Shown here in pieces: positions 1 to 7,670 of a DNA stretch of 64,000 bases. The DNA is from CAVSWN01 sp963770995. Its GTDB lineage: Bacteria > Acidobacteriota > Vicinamibacteria > Vicinamibacterales > CAVVIG01. Numbering within the stretch: the first letter of the stretch is position 1; the number at the start of each line of letters is the position of its first letter. The stretch lies in the NCBI GenBank assembly GCA_963770995.1, contig CAVYRS010000001.1:4278001-4342000 (forward strand). The letters run 5' to 3'. The position numbers and the translations under genes are program-made. The notes beneath the pieces are model-generated. The model did no database searches. It was not told the DNA's origin and saw only the letters and a list, made by a program, of their open reading frames with translations.

Positions 1-134
1 ATGTCACCGACTACCTCGGCACGGTGATCGCCGAAGCCCGCGCACCGGAAGCCGGCATCGTCACCTTCGTCCGCGCGGTGCCGTCGCTCCTGAAGGGCGA
101 CACGATAGCCGCTGTGGGAGTTGTGAAAAGATGA
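1..134 (+). CDS. C-terminal fragment of a succinylglutamate desuccinylase/aspartoacylase-like protein
   Basis: Reading from base 3, an open frame of 43 codons enters from the left edge and stops at 132-134. The end reads like the C-terminal beta-domain of zinc-dependent M14-type deacylases: a stretch TDYLGTVIAEARAP, then GIVTFV, then a KGDTIAAVG ending. The catalytic domain lies outside the window, so the substrate cannot be inferred. It ends 10 bases before the next gene on the same strand, so the two may be co-transcribed. The family call rests on a short tail only. Confidence 0.5.
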   Translation, partial: VTDYLGTVIAEARAPEAGIVTFVRAVPSLLKGDTIAAVGVVKR

Positions 135-144
135 CGTCTGGCCG

Positions 145-975
145 ATGCCTGTAGTCACTCCCTTTCATGCGCTGATCATCTTCATTGCGGGAGTCATCGC
201 CGGAGGAATGGGATCGCTGCTCGGCTTGGCGGGCGGTATTTTCCTCGTTCCCTTCCTCACCCTCGGTCTCAATTTTTCGTTTCCCGTCGCTGCCGCGATC
301 AGCTTGACGACCGTGATCGCGACGTCGAGCTCGGTCTCGGCTGCGCGCAGCCGGGAACAGGTGATCAACCTTCGTCTTGGCATGCTGCTCGAGGTCGCCA
401 CGGCCGGCGGCAGCCTGCTCGGCGGCATCACCGCGCAGCTCATCGATCCGGCCCATCTGCAGAAGCTGTTCGGCGTGACGATGGCGGCGATTGCCGCCAC
501 GATGATGACGCGGTTGAACCGCCGGAACGTCATCCTCGATTCCACGGTCGACACCGGGGCCTTGGGCGGGCGCTATGTCGAGGAGGAAAGCGGAGGCGCC
601 GTGGGCTACCGCGTCAAGCGGCTGCCGCTGGCGCTGGGCGCGTCGTTTGTCGCCGGCAACCTCTCGTCGCTGCTCGGGATTGGCGGCGGAGTGATCAAGG
701 TTCCGGTGCTCAACGCCTGGTGCGGCGTGCCGCTCCGCGTGGCCGCCGCCACGAGCGCCTTCATGATCGGCGTGACCGCGACGCCGGGCGCGATCATCTA
801 CTACGGCCGCGGCCAACTCGTGCCCGCCCTGGCGGCCGCCGCGGTGCTGGGCGTGCAGCTCGGTTCGTGGCGCGCGCTGCAGATGGCGTCGAGGGTGCCG
901 GCCAAGTGGCTGAAGCTGCTGATGGCCGTCGTCCTCATCATCGTGGCGATCCTGATGTTCGCGAGGCCGCGATGA
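145..975 (+). CDS. TauE/SafE-family membrane transporter (sulfite/anion exporter type)
   Basis: A 276-residue integral membrane protein. It opens with a hydrophobic helix and a glycine-rich turn (GGMGSLLGLAGGIFLVPFL) typical of the first TauE/SafE repeat. The second repeat starts near residue 170 with SSLLGIGGGVIKVPVL. Two such repeats separated by a hydrophilic linker are the family hallmark. TauE/SafE proteins move sulfite, sulfonates or other small organic anions across the inner membrane; the substrate here is unknown. Its stop overlaps the start of the DUF1634 gene (ATGA), a pairing common for this family. It probably lies outside the polysaccharide locus proper. Confidence 0.88.
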   Translation: MPVVTPFHALIIFIAGVIAGGMGSLLGLAGGIFLVPFLTLGLNFSFPVAAAISLTTVIATSSSVSAARSREQVINLRLGMLLEVATAGGSLLGGITAQLIDPAHLQKLFGVTMAAIAATMMTRLNRRNVILDSTVDTGALGGRYVEEESGGAVGYRVKRLPLALGASFVAGNLSSLLGIGGGVIKVPVLNAWCGVPLRVAAATSAFMIGVTATPGAIIYYGRGQLVPALAAAAVLGVQLGSWRALQMASRVPAKWLKLLMAVVLIIVAILMFARPR

Positions 976-1271
976 TGCAGAGCCGCCTCGAGCGCGTCAT
1001 CGGCATCGTTTTGCGAACGGGCGTGATGGTCAGCACCGTGTGCCTCGGCGTAGGCCTGGTTCTGTCGTTACTCGGAACCGGCCCGAGCGCCCTCATCGTG
1101 CTCGACATTGGCGTGGTCGTCCTCCTGGCGACGCCCGTCGTGCGGGTGGTCGTGTCGATTGTCGAGTACGCCAGCGGGCGCGACTGGGCGTTCGTCGGGC
1201 TGACGGCGATCGTGCTGGTGGAGCTCGCCGCGAGCGCCGTCGCAGCGCTCATGTTCAACCGGCGACTGTGA
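972..1271 (+). CDS. DUF1634 membrane protein
   Basis: A 99-residue protein with three hydrophobic segments, near residues 14-32, 40-62 and 74-94. The ATG at 972 overlaps the stop of the TauE/SafE gene, so translation is probably coupled. Small three-helix DUF1634 proteins are frequent next-door partners of TauE/SafE transporters, and an accessory role is inferred from that. The frame is open well upstream of 972, but the upstream part lies inside the transporter gene and has no membrane-protein character, so the overlapping ATG was chosen. Confidence 0.75.
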   Translation: MMQSRLERVIGIVLRTGVMVSTVCLGVGLVLSLLGTGPSALIVLDIGVVVLLATPVVRVVVSIVEYASGRDWAFVGLTAIVLVELAASAVAALMFNRRL

Positions 1272-1622
1272 CGCGTGGATCTTCGGCGCAGTTCAACAAG
1301 AGTCCGTACTCAATCTCGGCACTGATTGGCCTTTCTTCGTTCGGAAAATTGCTGCGCGAGACACTTGTCAATAAAGAGCGCTTATAGACGCTTGTATACC
1401 GTCGAGCGAGGACGTCGAGTGGGAAACCTGCGGCTGCTAGATCGGGCCGATCGTCAGGACAATCGTCCTTGATGATGAGCGACTCCGTCGTTCGAGTGAT
1501 TCCGTGGCGAGCTACCCGCGGCCGGAATCGTAGAATTCGAGTCGACCACGCCGCAAGATTCAACCTGACGGCCGACGAAAGACAGCTAATCTTCGGGATT
1601 GATGACGACGCTAGACATCGCG
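1272..1622. other. 351-base gap without a convincing gene
   Basis: The stretch lies between two genes that face each other. It is less GC-rich than its surroundings. A minus-strand open frame of 102 codons (1255-1563) is present but runs into the DUF1634 gene and resembles no family I know. No T-tailed hairpin, tRNA or repeat was recognised. Confidence 0.4.
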
Positions 1623-1988
1623 TCAGGGGTTTGCCGACTGCCGCCGGATGTTCTCGATCTCGCTCAAAAGCCTTCCGCTCTCGATCGGCTTCATGTGAAA
1701 TGACGCACCAATAGAGACGGCGTCTTTGCGCAAAGCGCGGTCGTCAAAGCCCGAGAGCACACACGCGGTCAGCTCGGGACGTTCGTATTTCGCGAGCAAC
1801 ACGAGCTGAAGGCCGTTGAACGCCCCCAGCCGCACGTCGGTTACGAGCACGTCCGGGCGTGTCGCCGCCAGATAGCACTTGGCGGGTTCAAAGTCCGCGA
1901 ATGCGACGACGTCGTGGCCGGCGTCGCTAAACCGTTGCTTCAACGAGTCTAAGAGTCGCTCATCATCGTCAACGATCACGACGTGCAT
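1623..1988 (-). CDS. single-domain response regulator (CheY-like receiver)
   Basis: A 121-residue receiver domain with no output domain. Visible landmarks are the acidic pair D7/D8, the phospho-acceptor D51 in VLVTDVR, S79 in VLSGF and the invariant K100 in MKPI. The start at 1988 was preferred over a longer frame to 2126 because the receiver fold begins there and a GAGGG Shine-Dalgarno sits just upstream; the extra 46 residues are Arg-rich and featureless. It is transcribed away from the sigma54 activator at 2276. With no DNA-binding domain it must act through a protein partner. The receiver-less activators next door are obvious candidates, but that link is inference. No histidine kinase is visible in the window. 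Confidence 0.88.
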   Translation of the reverse strand: MHVVIVDDDERLLDSLKQRFSDAGHDVVAFADFEPAKCYLAATRPDVLVTDVRLGAFNGLQLVLLAKYERPELTACVLSGFDDRALRKDAVSIGASFHMKPIESGRLLSEIENIRRQSANP

Positions 1989-2275
1989 ATCGCCCTCGAG
2001 CCGAGCTTGTAGCACGGGGCGTGCCGCGCAGCCATGGGTTCGCCACACTTTCGCCCGCGCTTTGACAGGCCTGAAAGGCCAGCCGCTACTCTCCCGGGGC
2101 GAACGGCTGTATCGGAAACGAGCCACATGCGACGTTGCGGATACTCTACAGCACTCTGTACACCATAAGGGGCTGGACTACGACGAAAGTCGCATTGTAG
2201 AATCAACCTCTTTTGGGATATTAAGTCATCTAAATAGAAGCAATGTCATCTTGTTGGGGATTCTAGAGTATTAAT
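1989..2275. promoter_or_regulatory. divergent intergenic region upstream of the first sigma54 activator
   Basis: A 287-base region between divergently read regulator genes. The last 100 bases are clearly AT-rich compared with the surroundings, as expected for a promoter, with TATTAA- and TAAATAG-like stretches near 2218-2236. A small dyad CGAC-GAAA-GTCG lies near 2180. No confident -35/-10 or -24/-12 pair was found. Confidence 0.35.
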
Positions 2276-3427
2276 ATGGAAGCTTTGGAGCGAGCTCGGG
2301 ACGGAGGGACGGTTGTGGTATCTGCGAGCCTGCAGATGAGTCAAATCCAGAGTGAACTGAAGCAGGCTGCGCGTTCGGACGCAAAAGTCCTCCTTACAGG
2401 CGAAAGCGGCGTGGGCAAGGAGGTCATTGCACGGCTCGTCCATGAGCACAGCCCGCGACGGATGCGTCCGTTTGTCGCGATCAACTGTGCTGGAGTGCCT
2501 GACACCTTACTCGAGTCCGAACTGTTCGGTCACGTGCGCGGCAGCTTCACGGGCGCGTACCGTGACAAGCCGGGCCTTCTCGAACAGGCGAATGGCGGGA
2601 CCATTTTTCTCGACGAAGTTGGCGAGATGACTCTCCGGATGCAGGCGTTGCTCCTTCGATTTCTGGAGGACGGAACCATCCATCGGGTCGGAGCCGAGCG
2701 ACAAACGGGAATCATCGACGTTCGCGTTGTCACGGCGACGAATCGAGTGCTGGTCGATCGGATTGCTGCCGGTTCGTTCCGAGAGGATCTGTACTATCGC
2801 ATCAACGTGATCCACATCGTTGTCCCGCCGCTGCGTGAACGGCGCGAGGACATCGAACCGCTGTTCCGGCATTTCCTGCATGTCTTCAGCACGAAGTATC
2901 ACGTCACCGTTCCGGATCTTGTCGCAGAGGTTCTGGAGAAGCTCGTCGCCTACGACTGGCCTGGAAACGTCCGTGAGCTCAAGAACGTGGCAGAGCGGCT
3001 CATTGTGCGGTGTCGCAGTAGTCATGTCGACATTCCAGACCTGCCTCTGGCGATTGCGGGTCCTTCCGCCCGCCACTTCGAATCTGTCAGCCATCCCGCG
3101 CTCGGGACCGTGGCGGCGCATCGGCCGCTGCGGAACCCCAGCGAGCTGTACGAGCGCGTTGTCAGCAAGCGTGAGTCATTCTGGTCGACGGTGTACGAGC
3201 CGTTCATGTCGCGCGATCTGACTCGCGACGACGTGCGCGCGATCGTCACGGCTGGATTGCAACACACGCGAGGGAACTACAAGATGCTGCTCGACCTGTT
3301 CAACATGCCGTCGTCCGACTACAAGCGATTCATGAATTTTCTCAGGAAGCACGAGTGCCACATGCCGTTCCACAAGTTCCGTATGAGTGAGATTGTCCGC
3401 CCCGATGCGCAATCAAAAGTCTCGTAG
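2276..3427 (+). CDS. sigma54-dependent activator lacking a receiver domain (first paralogue)
   Basis: A 383-residue bacterial enhancer-binding protein. The AAA+ domain has Walker A GESGVGKE (residues 42-49), a sigma54-contact loop reading GSFTGA instead of the usual GAFTGA (89-94), and Walker B FLDEVGEM (111-118). The C-terminus carries an unusual helix-turn-helix around RGNYKMLLDLFNM, followed by DYKRFMNFLRKHEC. There is no N-terminal receiver, GAF or PAS domain; only about 20 residues precede the AAA+ region. It should drive ATP-dependent opening of sigma54 promoters. It is paralogous along its whole length to the protein at 4346-5413, and a PilZ gene sits between them. Its signal probably arrives through a partner protein. 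Confidence 0.9.
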   Translation: MEALERARDGGTVVVSASLQMSQIQSELKQAARSDAKVLLTGESGVGKEVIARLVHEHSPRRMRPFVAINCAGVPDTLLESELFGHVRGSFTGAYRDKPGLLEQANGGTIFLDEVGEMTLRMQALLLRFLEDGTIHRVGAERQTGIIDVRVVTATNRVLVDRIAAGSFREDLYYRINVIHIVVPPLRERREDIEPLFRHFLHVFSTKYHVTVPDLVAEVLEKLVAYDWPGNVRELKNVAERLIVRCRSSHVDIPDLPLAIAGPSARHFESVSHPALGTVAAHRPLRNPSELYERVVSKRESFWSTVYEPFMSRDLTRDDVRAIVTAGLQHTRGNYKMLLDLFNMPSSDYKRFMNFLRKHECHMPFHKFRMSEIVRPDAQSKVS

Positions 3428-3626
3428 GCAGAAAGGAGATGCGGTATCCGAGAGCCTAAAGTCGCGCCCGGGGCGACTTTTGTCTACCTTCGAGGGATTC
3501 CTGCGGCAGTAGTACCTCGGCACAATCACTGATTTCGCGAGATCACGTCAGGGTTCGCCCGCTTTTGATGGCGGCCTTATTGCTTCGCGCGACCAAAGGT
3601 ATCCGAGAGGCAGAAAGCGGAAGGAG
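3427..3626 (+). repeat. two rearranged copies of a short leader motif
   Basis: The 12-mer GGTATCCGAGAG occurs at 3443-3454 and again at 3598-3609. A second element, GGCAGAAAG, lies before the first copy (3427-3435) and directly after the second (3609-3617). Each block also carries an AAGGAG-type purine stretch. Both copies lie between the first activator and the PilZ gene; the second ends at the PilZ ribosome-binding site. Function is unknown. A duplicated protein- or RNA-binding site in the leader is possible. Confidence 0.45.
3458..3481 (+). promoter_or_regulatory. leader hairpin, copy A (possible terminator)
   Basis: A perfect 8-bp stem AAAGTCGC / GCGACTTT with a 7-base GC loop, followed by one more T. 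It begins 30 bases after the stop of the first activator. By position it could be a weak intrinsic terminator, but the T-tract is short. Similar stems at 9000-9021 and 50291-50312 sit in front of other genes on the same strand. Confidence 0.5.
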
Positions 3627-3630
3627 ACCT

Positions 3631-4320
3631 GTGGTCGAAGGTGACGTGTGGGCTGCCGGTGTGAGGCCGCGTGGTGCGGATCGACGCATTCATCCGCGGT
3701 TCGAAATTGTTGGAACGTTCCTCGGCTCGTTGGAGATCCGGCACCCTTTCGAGATCCGGAATCTCGGGCACGGCGGCGCATTAGTCAAGATGTCGGCGTC
3801 ACAGCAGATTGGGGACCGGCTGCGCGGCCGGCTGCAAATCGGAGGGCGGTTGCGGAACGTGCAGGCGAACGTGCGACATGTGATCGGGCTGGCGTCGTCG
3901 CCCGGGGAGTATTTGGTGGGTCTGGAGTTCATGGACGACGTGAGCGTGAACGCTGCGCTGCTGGTCAATGACGAACAGGCATCGCGCGACATCGCGACCG
4001 TGTCGCCCGGTGAACGCCGCCGGTACCGTCGAGTCGACAATCCGGATGGCATCGAATTCGAGACCTTCGAGTGGCTGACGATCGAACTCCACGACATCGG
4101 TCTGGGCGGACTGATGTTTACCGCGAAGACGCCGCTGGCGCCTGGGGACCGAGCGCAGTTGCATACGCGGCTCGGCGAGAAGCGGTTCGAAGCGGAGGTT
4201 GAGGTGCGGCGAGTGTCGCAGGGAACTACGCAAGATCAACGGGCTGGCGTGTCGTTCGTCGAAGTGCACGAGGAAAGTCTCCGGAACCTCCGGTCGTTTC
4301 TCGCCAGCTCCACGAACTAA
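3631..4320 (+). CDS. tandem PilZ-domain protein (predicted c-di-GMP receptor)
   Basis: A 229-residue protein with two PilZ-like domains. The first (about residues 10-110) starts with an RRIHPRFEI-type basic motif and continues IRNLGHGGALVKM. The second (about 120-225) has RRRYRRVDN and HDIGLGGLMF. Basic motifs near the start of each domain and the short D/N-x-S/G-x-x-G strands are what PilZ domains use to bind c-di-GMP. The GTG at 3631 is preferred because AAGGAG stands four bases upstream; an ATG at 3568 would add 21 residues with no homology signal. It is flanked by two sigma54 activators and lies upstream of the export genes, so a role in c-di-GMP control of the locus is likely but inferred. 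Confidence 0.8.
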   Translation: MVEGDVWAAGVRPRGADRRIHPRFEIVGTFLGSLEIRHPFEIRNLGHGGALVKMSASQQIGDRLRGRLQIGGRLRNVQANVRHVIGLASSPGEYLVGLEFMDDVSVNAALLVNDEQASRDIATVSPGERRRYRRVDNPDGIEFETFEWLTIELHDIGLGGLMFTAKTPLAPGDRAQLHTRLGEKRFEAEVEVRRVSQGTTQDQRAGVSFVEVHEESLRNLRSFLASSTN

Positions 4321-4345
4321 CGACGACCAGGCAGGACGTGATCAC

Positions 4346-5413
4346 TTGAGAAACAACGGTTTTAAACATTTAATCGGTAATAGCGGCGCAATGCGGGAAC
4401 TCCGCGAAGAGGTGGATCGCGTCGCGAGCTCGGATGCGAAGGTGCTCATCACCGGCGAAAGTGGCGTTGGCAAGGAGCTCGTCGCCGCTGCGCTCCACAG
4501 CCAAAGCGCCCGATCCGAGCGAGCGCTCGTGACGGTCAACTGTGCCGGCATCCCCGAGACCCTTCTCGAATCGGAGCTGTTCGGGCATGTCAAAGGCAGT
4601 TTCACTGGCGCCTATCGAGACAACCCCGGAAAGTTGGAGTTGGCAGACAAGGGCTCTGTATTCCTCGACGAAATCGGCGAAATGACCCTGCGGATGCAAG
4701 GGCTGCTGCTTCGATTCCTCGAAACGGGCGATCTGCAGAAGGTTGGCGCGCACCTCGCGAATGGCCGAGTCGACGTGCGCGTCATCGCCGCCACCAATCG
4801 CGATCTGCCGGACCTGATCCGGCAGGGACAATTTCGGGAAGACCTCTTCTATCGCTTGAACGTCATTCGGATCGTCATTCCGCCGCTGCGAGAGCACCGG
4901 GACGATATCCCTGCCCTCATCGATCACTTCGTCACGGAATTCAGCAAGCACAACGGCCAGCCAGTACCGGTCCTGGCACCCGAGGTGTACGAAGCGCTGA
5001 TCAGCTACTCATGGCCGGGCAACGTGCGAGAGCTCCAAAACGTGATCGAACGCTTGATCATTCGGTCGCGTGGAGACGTCTTGACGGTCGACGATCTGCC
5101 GCCAGAGCTCCGGGCGCAGCGAAGCGTCACAGTGAGGCCAAAGCACGAACGGCGCAAGACCGTCGCCGACGACCTGTACAAGCGGCTGGTCGAAGAACGC
5201 GAGTCCTTCTGGACCAGTGTGTATCCGCTGTACATGCAGCGCGAAATCACGCGATCGAACGTTCGCGACATTGTTCGGAAAGGACTTCAGGAGTCGCGCG
5301 GCAACTACAAGATCGTCGCGCGCATCTTCAATATGGAGCCGTACGATTACAAGCGCTTCCTGAATTTCCTTCGCAAACACGATTGTCAGGTGCCATTCAA
5401 GGACTACCGATGA
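4346..5413 (+). CDS. sigma54-dependent activator lacking a receiver domain (second paralogue)
   Basis: A 355-residue enhancer-binding protein, close in sequence to the one at 2276. Walker A is GESGVGKE (38-45), the sigma54 loop is again GSFTGA (84-89), Walker B is FLDEIGEM (106-113). The C-terminal helix-turn-helix reads RGNYKIVARIFNM followed by DYKRFLNFLRKHDC. No sensory domain precedes the AAA+ module. The start is uncertain: the TTG at 4346 matches the N-terminal length of the paralogue and lies after the PilZ stop, while an ATG at 4391 would trim into the AAA+ domain. The stop overlaps the ATG of the export lipoprotein gene (ATGA), so regulator and exporter are translationally coupled. 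Confidence 0.88.
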   Translation: MRNNGFKHLIGNSGAMRELREEVDRVASSDAKVLITGESGVGKELVAAALHSQSARSERALVTVNCAGIPETLLESELFGHVKGSFTGAYRDNPGKLELADKGSVFLDEIGEMTLRMQGLLLRFLETGDLQKVGAHLANGRVDVRVIAATNRDLPDLIRQGQFREDLFYRLNVIRIVIPPLREHRDDIPALIDHFVTEFSKHNGQPVPVLAPEVYEALISYSWPGNVRELQNVIERLIIRSRGDVLTVDDLPPELRAQRSVTVRPKHERRKTVADDLYKRLVEERESFWTSVYPLYMQREITRSNVRDIVRKGLQESRGNYKIVARIFNMEPYDYKRFLNFLRKHDCQVPFKDYR

Positions 5414-6078
5414 ATGAGGGTGGACGCGGGTCGTCGGTGTTGATGAGGAAACGTGTTTTCTGCACGGTGTTCGTGATCGTGGCGGCGCTGTTGTCTCACG
5501 CGTGCACGAACGCAAAGAGCCGCGCGGCGTTGCGCGCTGCCGCCTCCGCCCCTGCGGCGGCATCGTCCAACGGCGAACATGCGGCGGTGACTCCCTCCGG
5601 CTACGTCATCGGTCCCGAGGACGTGCTGAGCATCGTCTTCTGGCGTGAAAAGGATCTGTCAGGCGACGTCATCGTCCGGCCCGACGGCCGGATTTCCCTG
5701 CCACTCCTGAATGAGTTCGAGGCAGCCGGTCTTTCCACGGCACAGCTCAGGGAAAAACTGATGGCAGCCGCGGATCAGCTCGTTCAGGATCCGAACGTGA
5801 CGGTGATCGTCAAACAAATCAACAGCCGTCGCGTGTTCATCACCGGCATGGTACACAAGCCCGGCCCATATTCGATCATGTCGGCGACCAGTGTTGTCCA
5901 GCTGATTGCCATGGCTGGCGGACTGCAGGATTACGCCGACAAGGAAAAGATCGTCGTGATGCGCACCCAGAATGGGCAGGCCACCAGCTACCGTTTCAAC
6001 TACGAGCAGGTCATCGGTGGGAAGAATCTCGGACAGAACATCGAGTTGAAGCCGGGCGACACGGTGATCGTGCCGTAG
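5410..6078 (+). CDS. Wza-like polysaccharide export protein (XrtA/PEP-CTERM type)
   Basis: A 222-residue secreted protein: signal peptide with a hydrophobic core and a cysteine (…LLSHAC, C32) that may be lipidated, an Ala-rich linker, then a polysaccharide-export domain (GYVIGPEDVLSIVFW, RPDGRISLPLL) and a SLBB-type domain (RRVFITGMVHKPGPY, then MAGGLQDYADKEKIVV). It is short, like the XrtA-associated members of the family rather than full-length Wza. It should form or cap the outer-membrane export channel. The ATG at 5410 has AAGGA upstream; an internal ATG at 5443 (MRKRVF) would give a more conventional signal peptide. Confidence 0.88.
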   Translation: MNEGGRGSSVLMRKRVFCTVFVIVAALLSHACTNAKSRAALRAAASAPAAASSNGEHAAVTPSGYVIGPEDVLSIVFWREKDLSGDVIVRPDGRISLPLLNEFEAAGLSTAQLREKLMAAADQLVQDPNVTVIVKQINSRRVFITGMVHKPGPYSIMSATSVVQLIAMAGGLQDYADKEKIVVMRTQNGQATSYRFNYEQVIGGKNLGQNIELKPGDTVIVP

Positions 6079-6125
6079 CGTCGTCCGGCCCCGGACCGGC
6101 CACTCGCATCCGCGCCACGAACCTG

Positions 6126-7472
6126 ATGTCTCATCGTACCGCAACAGCTTTTATCGCGGCGATGGTTGTCGCGATGTCGGCGGCGGCGCCGCCACGGCTC
6201 GCCGCCCAGTCGATGGTTGGCGCGCCGACTGTCGCTGCTTCGCAGGGCGGCAAGCAGCTCGACTTCCGCGCATCGTTCAACGGTGGGTACGACGGGAACG
6301 ACACCGAGACGTCGGCATCGGCCATCGGTTTGGATCCGTTGTTCTTCCGGGCCAGCTCACATTTTGGCGGAGATTTCCAGCTGCAGTTCTCGGTCCCGGG
6401 CCGCCGCGTCGGCTTCGGCGCAGGCTGGGCGTCGGCGGTCCGTTCGTATCGAGCAGCCGATACGGTCCTGGTCTCGCACAATGCCGCCGCCGGCATGACG
6501 GCTGGTTTGACGCCGCACATGACCCTGCGAGCGAGCGTTCATGGAAGCTTTTCTCCGCCGTATCAGCTGCAGCTGTTCCCCGGAATTGGCCAGGCGGCGA
6601 TCGGGCAGGCGACGGCGTTGCCCCTCGACGGCTCGCTCGCCACGTCTCACTTGGTCGCGTACGGAACCAGCACTGGTCTGACGTACAACGTGACGAAACG
6701 ATCGTCGCTCACGCTCGGCCATGACCTTCGGGATGTCCGTTTCGGAGACCTCACGTTCGCCGCTAGAGCCCATGATGCGAACGGCGCGTATCACGTGGGC
6801 CTGATGAAAAGCCTGGGATTGCGTTTGGGGTATCGATATCAGCTGTACAAATTCGCCGACCCGACGACCGGCTCGAGATCTTCCTTCCATGCCGACAACG
6901 TCGATATCGGCCTCGACTACGGCATGGGTCACGGCCTGAAACTCTCCCGCCGGACAACGGCGACCTTCGGCTTCGGGATCGGCACATACACCGATGCCCG
7001 CACCGATGCCCGCCCGGATCGCTTGAAGATCAGAGTGATCGGGGATGCGGGTCTCTCTCAGCAACTCTTTCGCACCTGGTCCCTGGCGCTCGGATATTCC
7101 CGAGGCCTGAATTTCATCGACGGCTTCGGGGTGCCAATCTTCTCCGATTCGGTCAGCGCCCGGCTGGCGGGCCAATTTACACGACGCGTTGGAGCCTACG
7201 CGCGCGCGTCATACTCGATCGACCGTTTCGGAGCGGTATCCCCGTCAGGCCAGTACCGGTCGCACAGGAGTGTGGCGGGCATTCGGGTCAACCTCACCCA
7301 GAAGCTCGATGGATACGTGCAGTACGTCAATTACCATCGCGCGTTTCCAGACACCGCGTTGTTACTGCAGGGCGCCCTGCCGATGCTGAACCGACAGGGA
7401 ATCAATGGGGGACTGACGTTCACGCTGCCCCTCATCGGGCGGCAGCGAGCGGTTCCTCGTGGTCCATCGTAA
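6126..7472 (+). CDS. predicted outer-membrane beta-barrel protein of the export locus
   Basis: A 448-residue protein with a clear signal peptide ending near AAQS. The mature part alternates short polar turns with amphipathic strands rich in Gly, Tyr, Phe and Arg, as in outer-membrane barrels. It lies directly after the Wza-like gene. XrtA loci commonly carry a large outer-membrane protein at this place (TIGR03016-like), and this is the positional equivalent. I could not confirm membership of that family. A role in glycan passage or anchoring is inferred. Confidence 0.65.
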   Translation: MSHRTATAFIAAMVVAMSAAAPPRLAAQSMVGAPTVAASQGGKQLDFRASFNGGYDGNDTETSASAIGLDPLFFRASSHFGGDFQLQFSVPGRRVGFGAGWASAVRSYRAADTVLVSHNAAAGMTAGLTPHMTLRASVHGSFSPPYQLQLFPGIGQAAIGQATALPLDGSLATSHLVAYGTSTGLTYNVTKRSSLTLGHDLRDVRFGDLTFAARAHDANGAYHVGLMKSLGLRLGYRYQLYKFADPTTGSRSSFHADNVDIGLDYGMGHGLKLSRRTTATFGFGIGTYTDARTDARPDRLKIRVIGDAGLSQQLFRTWSLALGYSRGLNFIDGFGVPIFSDSVSARLAGQFTRRVGAYARASYSIDRFGAVSPSGQYRSHRSVAGIRVNLTQKLDGYVQYVNYHRAFPDTALLLQGALPMLNRQGINGGLTFTLPLIGRQRAVPRGPS

Positions 7473-7652
7473 GGAAACCGTCACCGTGCGGGTCTCGCTA
7501 TTGCGCTCGCGCTTGCCGGCGTTGCGATCTCGGCCGACGCCCAGACCGCCGCAAACGTGCTCGTCATCGTCAACGACCTCAGTCCCGCCTCGCTGCAAAC
7601 CGTGGACGAGGACGTGATCGCGTTGCTGGCGAAGCACCCGGTCCGACGCTGA
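7473..7652 (+). pseudogene. remnant of a secreted-protein N-terminus
   Basis: After the barrel gene, an open frame without a start codon reads a signal-peptide-like stretch (LAIALALAGVAISADAQ), then ANVLVIVNDLSPASLQTVDE, and stops at 7650-7652. The part after the signal resembles the opening of TIGR03790-type secreted proteins of Acidobacteria and Myxococcota, which begin near a similar VLVVVN motif. With no start and only about 55 codons it looks like a truncated relic, though a frameshift hiding a small real gene is possible. Confidence 0.4.
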
Positions 7653-7670
7653 CCGCGCGGCGCGGCAACC

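Noticed and set aside
1255..1563. A 102-codon minus-strand frame next to the response regulator.
   Set aside because: No recognisable family, no ribosome-binding site, and it overlaps the DUF1634 gene.
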